Below are positions 11,915 through 24,459 of a stretch of 64,000 bases of DNA, in pieces. The DNA comes from Mimachlamys varia (taxonomy: Eukaryota > Mollusca > Bivalvia > Pectinida > Pectinidae): the NCBI GenBank assembly GCA_947623455.1, contig OX392527.1, positions 28,202,201 through 28,266,200 of the forward strand. Direction: 5' to 3'. Numbering within the stretch: position 1 is the stretch's first letter; every line of letters starts with the position of its first letter. The position numbers and the translations under genes were made by a program. The notes beneath the pieces are model-generated. The model did not search any database, was not told the DNA's origin, and saw only the letters and a list, made by a program, of their open reading frames with translations.

Positions 11915-13293
11915 ATCTGTGTATTTAGTTACTACGGTAAGAGTCCATCTGACCTATCTTTGTATTTAGTTACTACGGCATGCGTTCGTCCGACCCATCT
12001 GTGTATTAAGTGACTGTGGTATGTGTTCATCCGACCCATCTGTGTATTTAGTTACTGCGGTATGTGTCCGTCCGAACCATCTTTGTATTAATTTACTATG
12101 GTATGTGTCCGTCCGACACATCTGTGTATTTAGTTACTACGGCATGTGTTCGTCCGACCCCTCTGTGTATTAAGTGACTGTGGTATGTGTCCGTCCGACC
12201 CATCTGTGTATTTAGTTTATACGGTATGTGTCCGTCCGAACCATCTTTGTATTAAGTTACTATGGCATGTGTCCGTCCGACCCATCTGTGTATTTAGTTA
12301 CTACGGTATGTGTCCGTCAAACCATTTGTGTATCTAGTTACTACGGCATGTGTTCATCCGACCCATCTGTGTATTTAGTTTATACGGTAAGTGTTCGTCC
12401 GACCCATCTGTGTATTTAGTAACTACGGTATGTGTCCGTCCGACCCATCTGTGTATTTAGTTTATACGGTAAGTGTTCGTCCTACCCATCTTTGTATTAA
12501 GTTACTATGGTGTGTGTTCGTCCGACACATCTGTGTATTTAGTTAGTACGGTATGTGTCCGTCCGAACCATCTTTGTATTAAGTTACTATGGTATGTGTC
12601 CGTCAAACCATTTGTGTATTTAGTAACTACGGTATGTGTCCGTCCGACCCATCTGTGCATTTAGTGACTACGGTATGTGTCCGTCCGACCCATCTGTGTA
12701 TTTAGTGACTGCGGTATGTGTCCGTCCGACCCATCTGTGTATTTAGTTACTGCGGTATATGTCCGTCCGACCCATCTGTGTATTTAGTTACTGCGGTATG
12801 TGTCCGTCCGACCCATCTCTGTATTTAGTTACTGCGGTATGTGTCCGTCCGACCCATCTGTGTATTTAGTTACTACGGTATGTGTCCGTCCGACCCATCT
12901 GTGTATTTAGTTACTGCGGTATGTGTCCGTCCGACCCCTCTGTGTATTTAGTTACTGCGGTATGTGTCCGTCCGACCCATCTGTGTATTTAGTTACTACG
13001 GTATGTGTCCGTCCGACCCATCTGTGTATTGAGTTACTACGGTATGTGTCCGTCCGACCCATCTGTGTATATAGTTACTACGGTATGTATCCGTCCGACC
13101 CATCTGTGTATTTAGTTACTGCAGTATGTGTCCGTCCGACCCATCTGTGTATTTAGTGACTTCGGTATGTGCCCGTCCGACCGGTCTGTGTATTTAGTCA
13201 CTGCGGTGTCCGACCGGCCGGTCTGTGTATTTAGTCACTGCGGTGTCCGACCGACCGGTCTGTGTATTTAGTCACTGCGGTGTCCGACCGGCC
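11915..13293. repeat. 41-bp tandem array (about 33 units) ending in 37-bp variants
   Basis: Unit phrases are tctgtgtatttagttac, tacggtatgtgtccgtc and cgacccat, 41 bp (for example 12851 to 12892). Left units are more diverged and those at 12650-13150 are most alike, suggesting recent spread there. From 13184 the unit changes: tatgtgtccgtc is shortened and the spacing becomes 37 bp (13184, 13221, 13258), with ccgaccggccgg instead of the older phrase. Open frames of 63-77 codons inside have no independent support. Confidence 0.96.
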
Positions 13294-13398
13294 GTATAAC
13301 GAGTGTTATAACAAGCAGTTATGCTGCACATGTAGTGTTGATTTATTTCTGGTATCATTTGACTAGAGTTGCTATAATTCCGTGTTACATCCGACGCT

Positions 13399-14573
13399 AA
13401 TTATACCCCCCCGCAACGAAGTTAGGGGGGGTATACTGGAATCAGCTTGTCTGTCCGTCTGTCTGTCCGTCTGTCTGTCCGTCTGTCTGTCCGTCTGTCT
13501 GTCCGTCTGTCTGTCCGTCTGTCCGTAGAAAAATGTTGTCCGGACAACTCCTCCTAAACTACTGGATCGATTTCAATAAAACTTGGCAGTATTGTTGGGG
13601 ACCATGTGTAGATGTGCATGCAGGGTTTCGTTTGTCAAAATTTTGGTTGCCATGGTAACCAGGTCACTATACACAGGTTTCCATAATAAAATGTTGTCCG
13701 GACAACTCCTCCTAAACCACTCGATCGATTTCAATAAAACTTGGCAGTATTGTTGGGGACCATGTGTAGATGTGCATGCAGGGTTTTGTTTGTCAAAATT
13801 TTGGTTGCCATGGTAACCAGGTCACTATACACAGGTTTCCATAATAAAATGTTGTCCGGACAACTCCTCCTAAACTACTGGATCGATTTCAATAAAACTT
13901 GGCAGTATTGTTGGGGACCATGTGTAGATGTGCATGCAGAGTTTCGTTTGTCAAAATTTTGGTTGCCATGGTAACCAGGTCACTATACACAGGTTTCGGT
14001 AATAACGTGTTGTCCGGACAACTTCCTATAAACCACTGGATCGAGTTTAATGAAACTTGGCAGTATTGTTGGGGACCATGTGTAGATGTGCATGCAGAGT
14101 TTTGTTTGTCAAAATTTTGGTTGCCATGGTAACCAGGTCACTATACACAGGTTTCCATTATAATGTGTTGTCCGGACAACTCCTCCTAAACTACTGGATC
14201 AATTTCAGTGAAACTTGGCAGTATTGTTGGGGACCATGTATAGATTTGCATACAGGGTTTCGTTTGTCAAAATTTTGGTTGCCATGGTAATGAGGTGACT
14301 ATACACAGGTTTCCGTAATAACATGATGTCTGGACAACTTCTTCTAAACTACTGGGTCATTTTCAATGAAACTTCGCAGTAAGTAATGTTGAGGATTACT
14401 ATACACAGATTAAAATTTGTCCGTTCGGCTTTTAAAATTCTGCTGACTGTTGACATTATATAATGCATGTTATATACAACTTGTACTACATCATGTTTTT
14501 TTCAAAAACATGTCAGACACCTCTAATAAGAGGTAGCGGGGGGGTATTAGTCAGCCATCGGCTTACAGTTCTA
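13399..14573. mobile_element. Composite repeat element with G/C-run ends, microsatellite and 158-bp units
   Basis: The left end is a palindrome, ataccccccc at 13403 pairing with gggggggtat at 13425 around gcaacgaagtta. A 12-bp microsatellite (ctgtctgtccgt) follows at about 13446-13527, then five and a half 158-bp units, and a right end with agcgggggggtattag and cagccatcggcttacag near 14533-14565. The pattern of (C)n-gcaacgaagtt-(G)n followed by ctgtc repeats is one I recall from other invertebrate genomes. It is probably a non-autonomous element, and I cannot name its superfamily. Confidence 0.7.
13530..14390. repeat. 158-bp tandem repeats, about 5.4 units
   Basis: Each unit starts at gttgtccggacaactcctcc and contains aacttggcagtattgttggg, ggttgccatggtaaccagg (an inner palindrome, ggttgccatggtaacc) and actatacacaggtttcc. 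Spacing is 158 bp (starts of the shared 77-codon frame at 13583, 13741, 13899, 14057). The last unit is truncated and diverged. The repeated 77-codon frames are a by-product of the unit and are not annotated as genes. Confidence 0.95.
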
Positions 14574-14579
14574 GTTGAT

Positions 14580-15165
14580 CTTGCTGTGTAAATCATACAT
14601 AAACACCATGCACGCTCATGAGCCTTATTTATCCAAATCTTGTTTACAAACAAAATATCCCTCCAGCCCGTATCGAGCAGCTCTCTTTGATATCTTAACT
14701 ACACAATAAGTTTAAATATTTTGCTGAATTAGAACTATGGCGCCCATATAAGCGTTCTCATTGCCCTTGAGTATCATGACGCTAACATTTTGTAGGGGCA
14801 ATGACACTGAATTTGCTTCACTTGTAAAATTGATCTAGCAGAGTTGAAAAAGGGACAAAACCTCGAAGACAGGCAAATAACAGGTTATAACATTTTAGAT
14901 ATTAGCCAATCGTGATGTTTTACAAAAGCTAAGATTCAAAGGAAATATCAGATTGAGAACCTTCCCAAAAGACCACCACTTGATCTGGACTATAAGAGAA
15001 AGATTTGTCAAGATATATCTCTTCAAAGGGGAAAATCATTAAAACATCATTATTCAAGGGAAAACTTGTCCTTGTCCAGTTTGCACTGAACATGAAATGG
15101 CGAATTAGTTGTGTCCATGTTAAAATGTAAAATAATTCATTTATAAAAAAAAGTGTTACACAGGT
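14580..15165. other. No gene recognised
   Basis: No coding or RNA feature that I can support. Confidence 0.35.
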
Positions 15166-15692
15166 TCTGTTATCCTGATAGGTGCCACAGGGGTCATTAT
15201 AACAAGAGAAACCCCTTGTGGTCGGTCAGGTGGCATTATAACAGGAGAAAATCCACCTGGTCGGTCAGGTGACATTACAACAGGAGAAAATCCACCTGGT
15301 CGGTCAGGTGACATTATAACAGGAGAAAATCCACCTGGTCGGTCAGGTGACATTATAACAGGAGAAAATCCGTTTGGTCGGTCAGGTGAAATTATAACAG
15401 GAGAAAACCCACCTGGTCGGTCAGGTGACATTATAACAGGAGAAAATCCACGTGGTCGGTCAGGTGACATTACAACAGGAGAAAACCAACGTGGTCGGTC
15501 AGATGACATTATTACAGGAGAAAACCCACGTGGTCGGTCAGGTGGCATTATAACAGGAGACAACCCGTGTGGTCGGTCAGTTGACATTATAACAGGAGAA
15601 AACCAGTGTGTTCGGACTTGGGAATATTTATAAAAAGTAATCGCTCTATCCACATTGCCACTAGAGTATCCTAGTCTGTAGGTATCATACAT
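15156..15692 (-). repeat. 39-bp tandem array (about 11 units) within a 178-codon open frame
   Basis: The array spans about 15170-15610 with a 39-bp unit (aacaggagaaaatccacctg then gtcggtcaggtgacattat). On the minus strand a 178-codon frame has about 33 non-repeat residues followed by 13-residue repeats of the form MSPDRPGGFSPVI, with conservative changes (S/P, R/G, V/I). The period is divisible by three, so the frame could be accidental. There is no signal peptide, and no exon or promoter signal that I can point to. If translated it would be a proline- and glycine-rich low-complexity protein. Confidence 0.5.
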
Positions 15693-15699
15693 GTAGTTA

Positions 15700-18120
15700 C
15701 GATTCCAGCGTTTAGGCTACATAAACAACAGCGTGTTCCCTGCTATACCGTTACCATTGAATGTCATCACGGACAACTTTTAACATCTGATATCACATTA
15801 TGGTGGGTTTCACTTGACTAGATCGCATCTGTATAAGTTAATAATGTTATTTATTACTACAGAACTGTACCTTAGTCAGCACAACCTTATATAGATATAT
15901 ATGTCAGTAGGTTCACTGCGTTAGTTCGAACAGCGGTTTAAAAAGGAGAGAAATCGAAATAAATGAATCCAAAAAGACAACAAATGTCAACTGAGTGCAA
16001 AGCAGAGCAATACCCGTCACTTCTGTAATGAGCGTATGTATATGTATCTAGGTCTCCTTTACATATAATGTAATAACCGGGCTATATTGTCTACGTATGT
16101 TTCCGTGTCCGATTAGGCTATCAAGTCTGCAATATGCCAGTGACTCAACATAGCCGTAAGCAAATTGCACTAATATGGAAATTTACCAATCCAATTGAAG
16201 ATTTCTAATAACCAAATTAAAGTTGGAGCATTTGCCTCGCATTGAAACAATTCACAGCGTGTTTGTGACAAGTCAATAGTGCAAAGGTACCTTTAGAGGA
16301 TTGTCTTATGACTAGCTATAATACATGTATAATGTCTGCCGTAAAGGTAACTATTATTACTACAGTAAGTCCAATTCAATTCATTTGATTTCCATTTTTA
16401 ACGTTTAATATTCAATAATTACGACACGAATCATGTACATTTTGTTATTCATAATGCTAAGTTTAATAGCCTCTCTTACAATTCCTCAATAACATTATCA
16501 AACTAATTTAATTCCTCAACTATGTTGACAGCAGAAGTCTACGATGAAGGCATTTTAACACCAGTTTTTACCTTTAACAGCTGTGACTAGTTATAAAAAT
16601 AGTTTTACATTAAAGAGCTGATAATGCCAATCTTATAACGGTCGGAATTGATATTGAGAACTCTATAACGGATTAATTCTGGCAACAATATGATATCCAA
16701 TAGTTCACTCTAAGAGCCTTACAACAGTGAAATCTGATTTTGGGAAATATTTGTGTCAGCAGAAGCTAGCTAATTGAAGAAATTGATTTGATATTATTTC
16801 TCTCGAAAACATTGAAACGCCAGATTAAATGCATATTTAACTTTGACTCGTCAGTTTATATACTTTCACCGTCATTAAGGCTTGGTCGTGAAATTCTGTT
16901 TTCAGGCTCGCTTTGCATTTCTTATATGTACACATTACAGATACGGTTTATTGTTTTGATCGATAAAGTAGACAAATATAAATAAATTTACAGGAATGTG
17001 TTGCCATAGTATATAGACTGGATATTTAAATTTTGTTTAATTCGTGTTATTTTCTCGGTTTGAAATAAGTACAATTTTAAGACTAGTTACGCACAATAAT
17101 ATTAGTTTGCTTGACAAAAATTAATGTTTGTAAGTTGCAATCTTAATCCTATTTTCATTTGCTTATATCGTAGTGCACGAACAGGTGCGTGCGTTGTCCT
17201 TCGAAAGCTGATTATCGAGGCTAGAACAGAGGTTATCGTATTTGCTTTCAACTGTTGTTAAAACTTAAAACTGACGAAGAGATGGATAAAACTTATTAAA
17301 TTACTGATTTCACATTAATAGGAGTACTGTTAAGATTTCAAACTGACCGAAATTCCAATGTGTATGAAAATAAATTAGAGAATACCGAAATATGAAATTA
17401 TTCCTGCAACTACTCAAAATAGATTTGGCCATCAAGCTGACAGCAAACCTAGGAGACTGTAAAACATCGACAGAGCCTACCAATTTCTGTCTTGAGAGAT
17501 GTGATGTAACCAGACACGATGACTACACATTACAGATGTGGTTTCTGATGATTCCAGAATAAATTGTGGCATATTGAAGCCATTTTCATTCACAATTGCA
17601 TTAAGTGTGACCCACTCACGACGACATATTACAAATGTTGTTTGGATGTGGTAGTCAATTAGTTCAAAACTGTTCAAAACGACCGAACTGCTCAATGTAA
17701 AGTTCAATATAATTCATTTCCGTAAATTGTACCACTACCCATCTAACTTAAGGACTGGCAGTTCGACAAGTTTTGATACGATGGCATAATCCAGCCATGC
17801 ATCAAGAGGTGTCACAGCACGCCATGTCGAAACCGAGTCATTTGTCCTCTGTCATTACAAATGAACCGACATCAATGTTGATTTACATGATGAATGCAGA
17901 AAGGTTAGCATGTAAGCGTATTGTTTTGGTGCTGGGTCAGTGATCGTTTACACTGAGATAAGTAGCGACTATCTTTATAGAATATTACACCATACAATAA
18001 AGCTTCGTTTTCCATGTTTGAATCCTAATGGACATGCTAGGGACACCTTGCAGTGCAGCATTTTAGGTCACAACGTCATTAAACAAAACAAACGGGCGTT
18101 TAGTGAACAAACGTCTGGAG
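15700..18120. other. No gene recognised
   Basis: AT-rich DNA. Small frames at 16788-16985 (+) and 17477-17707 (-) are unrecognisable. Confidence 0.35.
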
Positions 18121-18123
18121 CCC

Positions 18124-18195
18124 GATCGGACGCGTCAACCAGCCCTGTGAGGTTATAATGATCGGACGCGTCAACCAGCCCTGTGAGGTTATAAT
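18124..18195. repeat. Perfect 36-bp direct duplication
   Basis: Two identical 36-bp copies, 18124-18159 and 18160-18195, each starting gatcggacgcgtcaaccagc and ending gaggttataat. Perfect identity points to a recent event. Confidence 0.95.
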
Positions 18196-18199
18196 GATC

Positions 18200-20380
18200 A
18201 TTGAACGTCATAAGATGTACTCCAAACTGGTATATTTGTATCTTCTTATGCATTCACATGTACCATCCTATGAAAATTCAATATACAATTTATTTCATTC
18301 CAATTGTAAATTTACAACATTACAGATAGAAAATATGAAGAAATAGGATCTGGAAACAAGTTTTCAAAAACTTTCCATATCCGAATGAACATTTTGTGTT
18401 ATGGATAGGTTAACTCCTTTTTTATAAGAAAAATAGTTTTGTAATAAAAGTAATTTGAAATTAACAAAGCTTTTTATATCTATCTGCCAACATATGGCAT
18501 AGCTACAATACTTTATAAGCCTTCAACTATACTACATGTATACTAGCTATGAATTTCACCATATGTTGACGTCATGATATTATGTTGTATATACAACTCG
18601 CTTATAAAAACTGGTTGTTTTATTTTAATAACTCATTACATAAGCAGGTACTTTGTACTAAATAGCTACATTTTCTTTGAAATTAAAACAAATTGAAACT
18701 AATGAAAACTTGCAATTGACAATTATCAGATGACAATAGCAACATAAAGCATGTGTCATGTAATTCGGCATGTGATTTTTTAATGCAAATTTAAAGCAGT
18801 TCGATATTTCTATAAGATTTATCGAAATTCCTTCGTCAGATTATAACTGGAATACCTCCCAAGAAACACTGACAGTAAATGTGTTTATACATTCAACCAG
18901 ATATTATTGACATTCTAACTTTTTGAAACATCGAATATCCTCAATAACAACAGAGGCTATGCATGCCTGCCGAAAAGAACGTATTGTTTCTTGTAATTGT
19001 TAAGGTTCGGAATCGCGAACGATCATGTTCATAATGTATATAATATTATACCCTAGTCTTGGTATCAAACATCCCGTGAAATATATTTGCCAATGAATGG
19101 TATTGGTACTATATAACACTACTTAATTAAGATTCCGTTCATAGTTAATTGATGAAATAGCTTCATTGTAATTATTATTACAGAAAATGTATTGTCGACT
19201 GATTCAACTAAGAGGAATCATATGTTTTGTACCATGAAGTAGACGCCTGAAGGAGGACACATCAATTCACCTCCCTTTTAAATAATTTAAATAAAATGAT
19301 AGTAATTGACACGCTGTAGGTTTAGGGTAAATCTTAATAACAGAAACAGACACGGAGGGGCATTGTTACCACACAAACACCCAACATGTCGAAATATAAA
19401 AACGGGAAAATAGAAAATCTAGTTATAGTTAATTTGTAACATGTTGGTGTACTCATTGGAACGGCCATTACGTACCGCCGCCTACGTCTTTTTTAAATCA
19501 GCCATGATTTTTATCTTATAGAAATGCGATATACCAGTTATTAGATGAATGTCTTTTACATTCAGCGGCTAAATATATAATGTACTTGGTATACGATGTA
19601 TATACGATTGAAGTATTCCGGCAATTCTTCCACACAAGACATTGATATATAATTTTGGAAAGTTGAGAAATCGTAAGTGTATTAAAATAAAGCAAAAACA
19701 GCGAATTTAGTCGACCAAACGAAACTTTGTTGAAAAAACAGATGACACGACTTGGCGAACAAACAAGTGCTTTCAAAATATATATATTTATAGGTAAATG
19801 AACCAAAACACATTTCGTGTGGTATTATATTTTATATATATATATGATAGAAACAATTTGTATATACGAAAGGACTACACCAAAATAGATTCTACAGCTA
19901 CATAAAGGACAGAAACGGAACCTTGTACATAGCTTTTACATTCCTAACAGTGTTTTAATTTGTAGAATGAATTACATGCATCTACATAATTCTATAATCC
20001 TGTGGTTGAGTAGGACCGTTAACATTCATACTGACATTATCAGTTATTATGTTTTGAATTGCGATCCTTGATGAAAACAAATGATGCCCCGATATAAACA
20101 CTAGATTATATGTACAGTAAGTACCACGCCTTATCGTGTTACATCTATCGTATACACTTAACTCTGAACATAAATGACAACACGGCACGACTGATAAAAA
20201 CGCTCGTAGTCTTAAACTCGAACCCAATTAAAGTTAATGGCAATAAAAGAAAAGCAGATGCCCTTTCTTTCTCAAAACACAACTCAGATTTTCGCTAGCG
20301 TTTAGAATATAAACATGTAACAGATTAGTATAACAATGTCATACAGCATTAAACAACATACAATGAAGTTATTTTTCTGA
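18200..20380. other. No gene recognised
   Basis: AT-rich, with a short TA run near 19829-19846. No coding or RNA feature that I can support. Confidence 0.35.
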
Positions 20381-20385
20381 CATTT

Positions 20386-21240
20386 ATCGCCATTTTGGAT
20401 AGATTTTGCCCATGGAAGAAAGCTTTGTGAGAGAAACATCTTTCGGTTACCCTTGACAGGGAATTCCGCACTTTTACCGGTGTGAGATTTGCTTATCTCA
20501 CCCTAGGGTTGAGACAAGTTACACGTGCTTTTTGCATGTTCTCAACAATTATGTCATGTTATGTCACATAATATCAACCTTGTCTTGCATTGATGCAACG
20601 TCTATATTAGATAAATATGATGAGGTTTAACAGGGAAAGCGAAAAATAATCATTCACCCCCCTTGGTAGTGAGACAGGGGATCTCAACCCTCGGGGTAAG
20701 ATTCTTAAGCTGCCAAGCTCGGCAAGCCTCGTGTTTGGCAACTTAAGAATCTTACCCCTCGAGTTGAGATTTCCATGTCTCACCCTCAAGGGAGTGAAAT
20801 ATTATTTTAATCTTACTTAGTATAATCACGCGACGTGACGTCACATTGGCTCAACAGTCGAATATGGTAGCCTCTGATACCGAAAAGAGAGACGACGACG
20901 TGATGAAATTAAACCTTTCACAAAATTTTAACCGTAAGCATTAAAAAGGTGAGATTATTTTTTCTGCCCGAATTTAGATTGCAAATATGGTGTCTACTTA
21001 ATCTCGCTGTCTGCTTCGTTTTCGTCAAGAAAGGCTCAAGGAAAACGTTGAATTTTCAAAATGGTAGCCAGTCAAATGTGTTTTCATGGTTTTGAGTTTT
21101 TTCGTGTTGTTGATATTAGAGATAAACACTTTTTCGTTACCAAAGGTGTAAGATAGGGCATTAACCAAATTTGGAAAACTCCGTGGGTGGAGTTTCCCTA
21201 TCTTACATCCCTGGTCGTGAACGAGTCTTATAAATGTACT
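20386..21240 (+). repeat. Dispersed repeat with hairpins, copy A
   Basis: This copy matches the reverse complement of 55045-55530 in a series of collinear blocks. They are tttggatagattttgcccatg at the left, acgtgacgtcac, tgatgaaatt, taaatctcg-like ttaatctcg, ttcaaaatggtagccag, and tttcgt(t/g)acca before gtgtaa. The right end (21143-21215) is a hairpin with gtgtaagataggg facing ccctatcttacat. Copy A also contains a second long inverted repeat at 20653-20799 and smaller gagat/atctc hairpins that copy B lacks or has as different sequence. Confidence 0.75.
20653..20799. repeat. Inverted repeat, arms of about 63 bp
   Basis: Left arm 20653-20715 and right arm 20736-20799 pair imperfectly. Paired phrases are ggggtaagattcttaagctg with its complement, and gtgagacaggggatctcaac with gttgagatttccatgtctcac. 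The loop holds ccaagctcggcaagcctcg. A 60-codon frame on the minus strand is an artefact of the hairpin. Confidence 0.88.
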
Positions 21241-21244
21241 CTTT

Positions 21245-21630
21245 CATCTTTTGTAGGCATTGAAAATGATTATTGCACATCTGTACAACAATCCAGAGAC
21301 ACATCCAGAACAATTTTAATCTACGTGACAGAAAATGAGACGGATTAGATTATACAACCCGGAACGTTATATAACAACCTAGCGCAACATGAGGCGACAT
21401 GGAACAATCTAGAGAACAATCGAATAATATGGCATAACATCAAGAAACATAGATCGACGTCAGGTGGAACAATCTACATGGTGGCTCTCTTAACCTAACA
21501 CTCTACAACAATATAGAGCAGCACTGCAAACATTTCATTTAATATTACTGCTGGACAGGAACAATCAGATTGAAACGACACAACACAATTTGAAGTTGAA
21601 TTTGACGACGTTATTTTTATGCAGCGGCAA
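21245..21630. other. Decayed short-period repeat, no gene
   Basis: Phrases such as acaatctagagaacaat, acaacctagcgcaacat and aacaatctacatgg recur about every 20-25 bp at 21290-21540. This suggests an old, strongly diverged minisatellite. No gene is seen. Confidence 0.4.
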
Positions 21631-21639
21631 AAAGAGTAA

Positions 21640-21960
21640 CACAGGACAGCATAGATACAGTATGCCGAAAATATTAATTGAAAAGCATCCTACAGGTGTT
21701 TCGTTCTTCTGGAACTCGTCACGGATGCCAGAGGCCAAAAGATGAGAATCCAAAATTTCTAAACTTATGAATAGTGTACTACAAAAGCGTGTATATTATA
21801 AACCATGTCACTATGTTGGCTCCAGTAAACCTTAGGGACTAAAACAACACCAGCAGAGTCTACCACCCCCTATCCTGAAAAATGGCGCAACACACACACG
21901 CTGCAACTTTAAAAAAGATATATGTTGAGCTTCTGGATTAAAACAATATGTAGGATATTT
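21640..21960 (+). repeat. Unclassified dispersed repeat, copy A
   Basis: Shares collinear blocks with 31055-31520: atagatacagtatgccgaaa, acaggtgtttcgt, aatccaaaatttctaaac, tcatgtcactatg-type accatgtcact, ggctccagtaaacct and ggactaaaa. A short third copy lies at 49700-49810. No coding capacity was recognised. The family may be the untranslated part of a retroelement. Confidence 0.65.
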
Positions 21961-22356
21961 TTTACAGACCTTAAAAATGAAGTTTATTATAGGAAAACCA
22001 GTATAATTTCTGAAACAAAAATAGACAGGGATGCTATAAAGCGACAAAGCAAAATGTTTAATCAGTTGTGGATGATAAGAAATAGTATACCTTATAACTC
22101 TAAACAGATAAGAACGTCATTGTTAGGTAAGGTGGGTATACGTGAATGTAGTGTGCCCTGTCCTTGTCGATACAGATATACCAGAACAAGATTTACAATG
22201 AACAATAGTGCGAACGCATGGTTTAACATTTGGTACAAAACACTATCAACAGAAACATATCGATACAGCAGGAGAGACACCCAAGCACAAAAACAGGAGG
22301 TAGTTATGTTCTCCCGGGAGAGTAAACGCTGCACCACAACAGGTGATTTCAGGTAG
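21922..22356 (+). CDS. Unassigned 144-codon open frame
   Basis: Lys/Arg/Tyr-rich predicted peptide starting inside the dispersed repeat at 21640-21960 and continuing beyond it. There is no signal peptide, membrane segment or recognisable domain. An antisense open frame of 81 codons overlaps it. It is one of the longest non-repeat frames in the window outside the receptor locus, but an AT-rich genome yields such frames by chance. Probably not a gene. Confidence 0.12.
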   Translation: MLSFWIKTICRIFFTDLKNEVYYRKTSIISETKIDRDAIKRQSKMFNQLWMIRNSIPYNSKQIRTSLLGKVGIRECSVPCPCRYRYTRTRFTMNNSANAWFNIWYKTLSTETYRYSRRDTQAQKQEVVMFSRESKRCTTTGDFR

Positions 22357-22359
22357 AGT

Positions 22360-24264
22360 ATAACAGCGTGTCAACTCCCGGTGAGCAGCATAACAACAAA
22401 CAACTTCAGAGTCAAAACATTGCATCAATTTGTATTAAAATTTGACAATAGAACATGGAATCACAACATTACGTTTGTTTGCCGTGATAAAACGGATAAT
22501 TATTTTATAACAAATAGCTACATGTCACGCCAACCTTTTACGTCTAGGTCTAGGTAATTCCGTTTGTTATGTCGTGTAATACACATTACCATTACATGCA
22601 TTGCATGGACGGTTTTATGTACATGAGTGCTTTGTTTTGTATATTGAACCGTGTTAGTGCTTAGGAAATAGTAGTACAAATTTTCAAAAAGTGTTTAACC
22701 TCGTTATAGGACAACTAGTCTGCTAAAAAATGCAAGGGGACTCATTATCATAAATATCAGACAAGTATAGGATGTTTGAAAAAAAAATTGATATATTTAC
22801 AGTATTGCATTTCCTCGGAAACAAAATGAAATACAGGTACTGTGAAAATAAAGGACTTCTAATATTGACCCAGCCGTTGCTAAGCATTGTTCAAAGCTGA
22901 CAATTTGGCCAATACCTTTATGACCGTAAAAGAAAAAGTTGAACATTTCCTAAACTTTCAAGTTTATCTCAAATTAATGATGCTTAAATAACCACGTATG
23001 TGTGTTTGTTACCTTTCTCTTTCTATTATGTTTGATAAATATTCCAAGACCTTCCCGAAATTAAGTTGAAAATTCTCTAGCTGAAAAAAAAACGCAAAAC
23101 GACGATCGTGGATTCGAAATCACCAAGGAAAGAATGACAATATTGGTTCTTCATAATACGAGTAGATTTGTCGACAGATCGAGGGACCATATTGATTTTA
23201 AGAGTAAATAGAGTAAATCATCCAGTCCAGAAGCCCCAATACCGAATCATTTCCATACCATGTCTACAGGAAATGTGCTGATTTTTGTAGTTCAATTTAT
23301 TTAGTAACGAAAACATCTCCATACCGAGTTTGTCAACACATATAAAATGTCAATACTTGGTTTACTTTCATAAAATGTCTGCGAATTAGAACCTAACAAT
23401 TTAGCGGAAGTGTTTCTAGGTATTCTTTTCAATTACTACAGAGCAATCGTAGTGGACGGCAATTCGGTTGTAATTGATTTGGCAAGCGTTCCTGCGAAGC
23501 TCTAAATATAAATAGCCAAGATTTTGATTCTTTTAATCCCTCAGCTGTAAATTAAGTTCTCGGGTTGGAATTAAAGAACACTCAATCGTAGCAGGGTTAC
23601 AAGATTGGATTAAGTTCAATGCATCACTTTTCTTTCTAATGCAGTGCAGCGTTGCTTTATATCCCATGACGTCATCTTACGTGGGTGTGAGAACGCTAAT
23701 TTATACATGTTCTACTACTGCACCAGCTATTTGATATTGTTTCGTGTATCAATTGTTCAAGTATTGTTTTCCGCGTTAATTGGAAATCGTCAAAATGTTC
23801 AGGACATTATCGACATAATCAGTTGACAACATATTGCTTCAAACACACCTGCTTCACAAACGTTCCTTAGCTTTGATTTCTTTATTATGTAGAAATGTAT
23901 TGGAATGGATTTTTTCAGTATTGGCCTTTAAGTTACGCGTGTTTAATGCTGGCGAAAAGGATTGGTTTATGAATAGCATTTGAAATGGATCAAATCAATC
24001 CTATAAGGTATCAAAACTGGATATCTTTACAAAAGCAATCTAATTGTTAAAGATGACAGTTTGCATCATTGTGTCCATGAAACCGTTTCTGTAATTAAAA
24101 AAAAAAACATGAATATTTTAAAGGTTTGTTGCATATATGAATGAGCCGGGAAATTGTCTCAAAGCCAAAACACTTAAACATTTCTCTCAAAACTCAATAT
24201 ACATAATGATGTATCTTAGCTATATATACCTGGTGATTGTAACAAAACCGTACTTGGTAATGGT
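22360..24264. other. No gene recognised
   Basis: No coding or RNA feature that I can support. Confidence 0.35.
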
Positions 24265-24459
24265 ACTGGCCCCGGTTTCATCAACGTTCCTTAGCTTAAG
24301 GAAATTCCTTAACTTAAAAATCTCCATAGAAAAACATTACAGAATTTAAGGGGGAAATCCTTAGCTAAGGAACTATCCTTAAAGTTGTTATGCTATGGAG
24401 ATTTTTTTGAGTTAAGGAGTTTCCTTAAGTTAAGGAACGTTAATGAAACCTGGGCCAGT
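24265..24459. mobile_element. MITE, family 1 copy A (about 195 bp)
   Basis: Terminal inverted repeats read actggccccggtttcatc at the left and, in reverse complement, actggcccaggtttcatt at the right. They extend inward through aacgttccttag...taagg to a near-complete foldback. The second copy is at 60917-61112. No transposase is present. The right end is immediately followed by the 28-bp tandem array. Confidence 0.85.

Noticed and set aside
13583..14290. Four successive 77-codon frames MAVLLGTMCRCAC...
   Set aside because: They are one frame repeated with the 158-bp unit, overlapping each other, and have no start context or non-repeat sequence.
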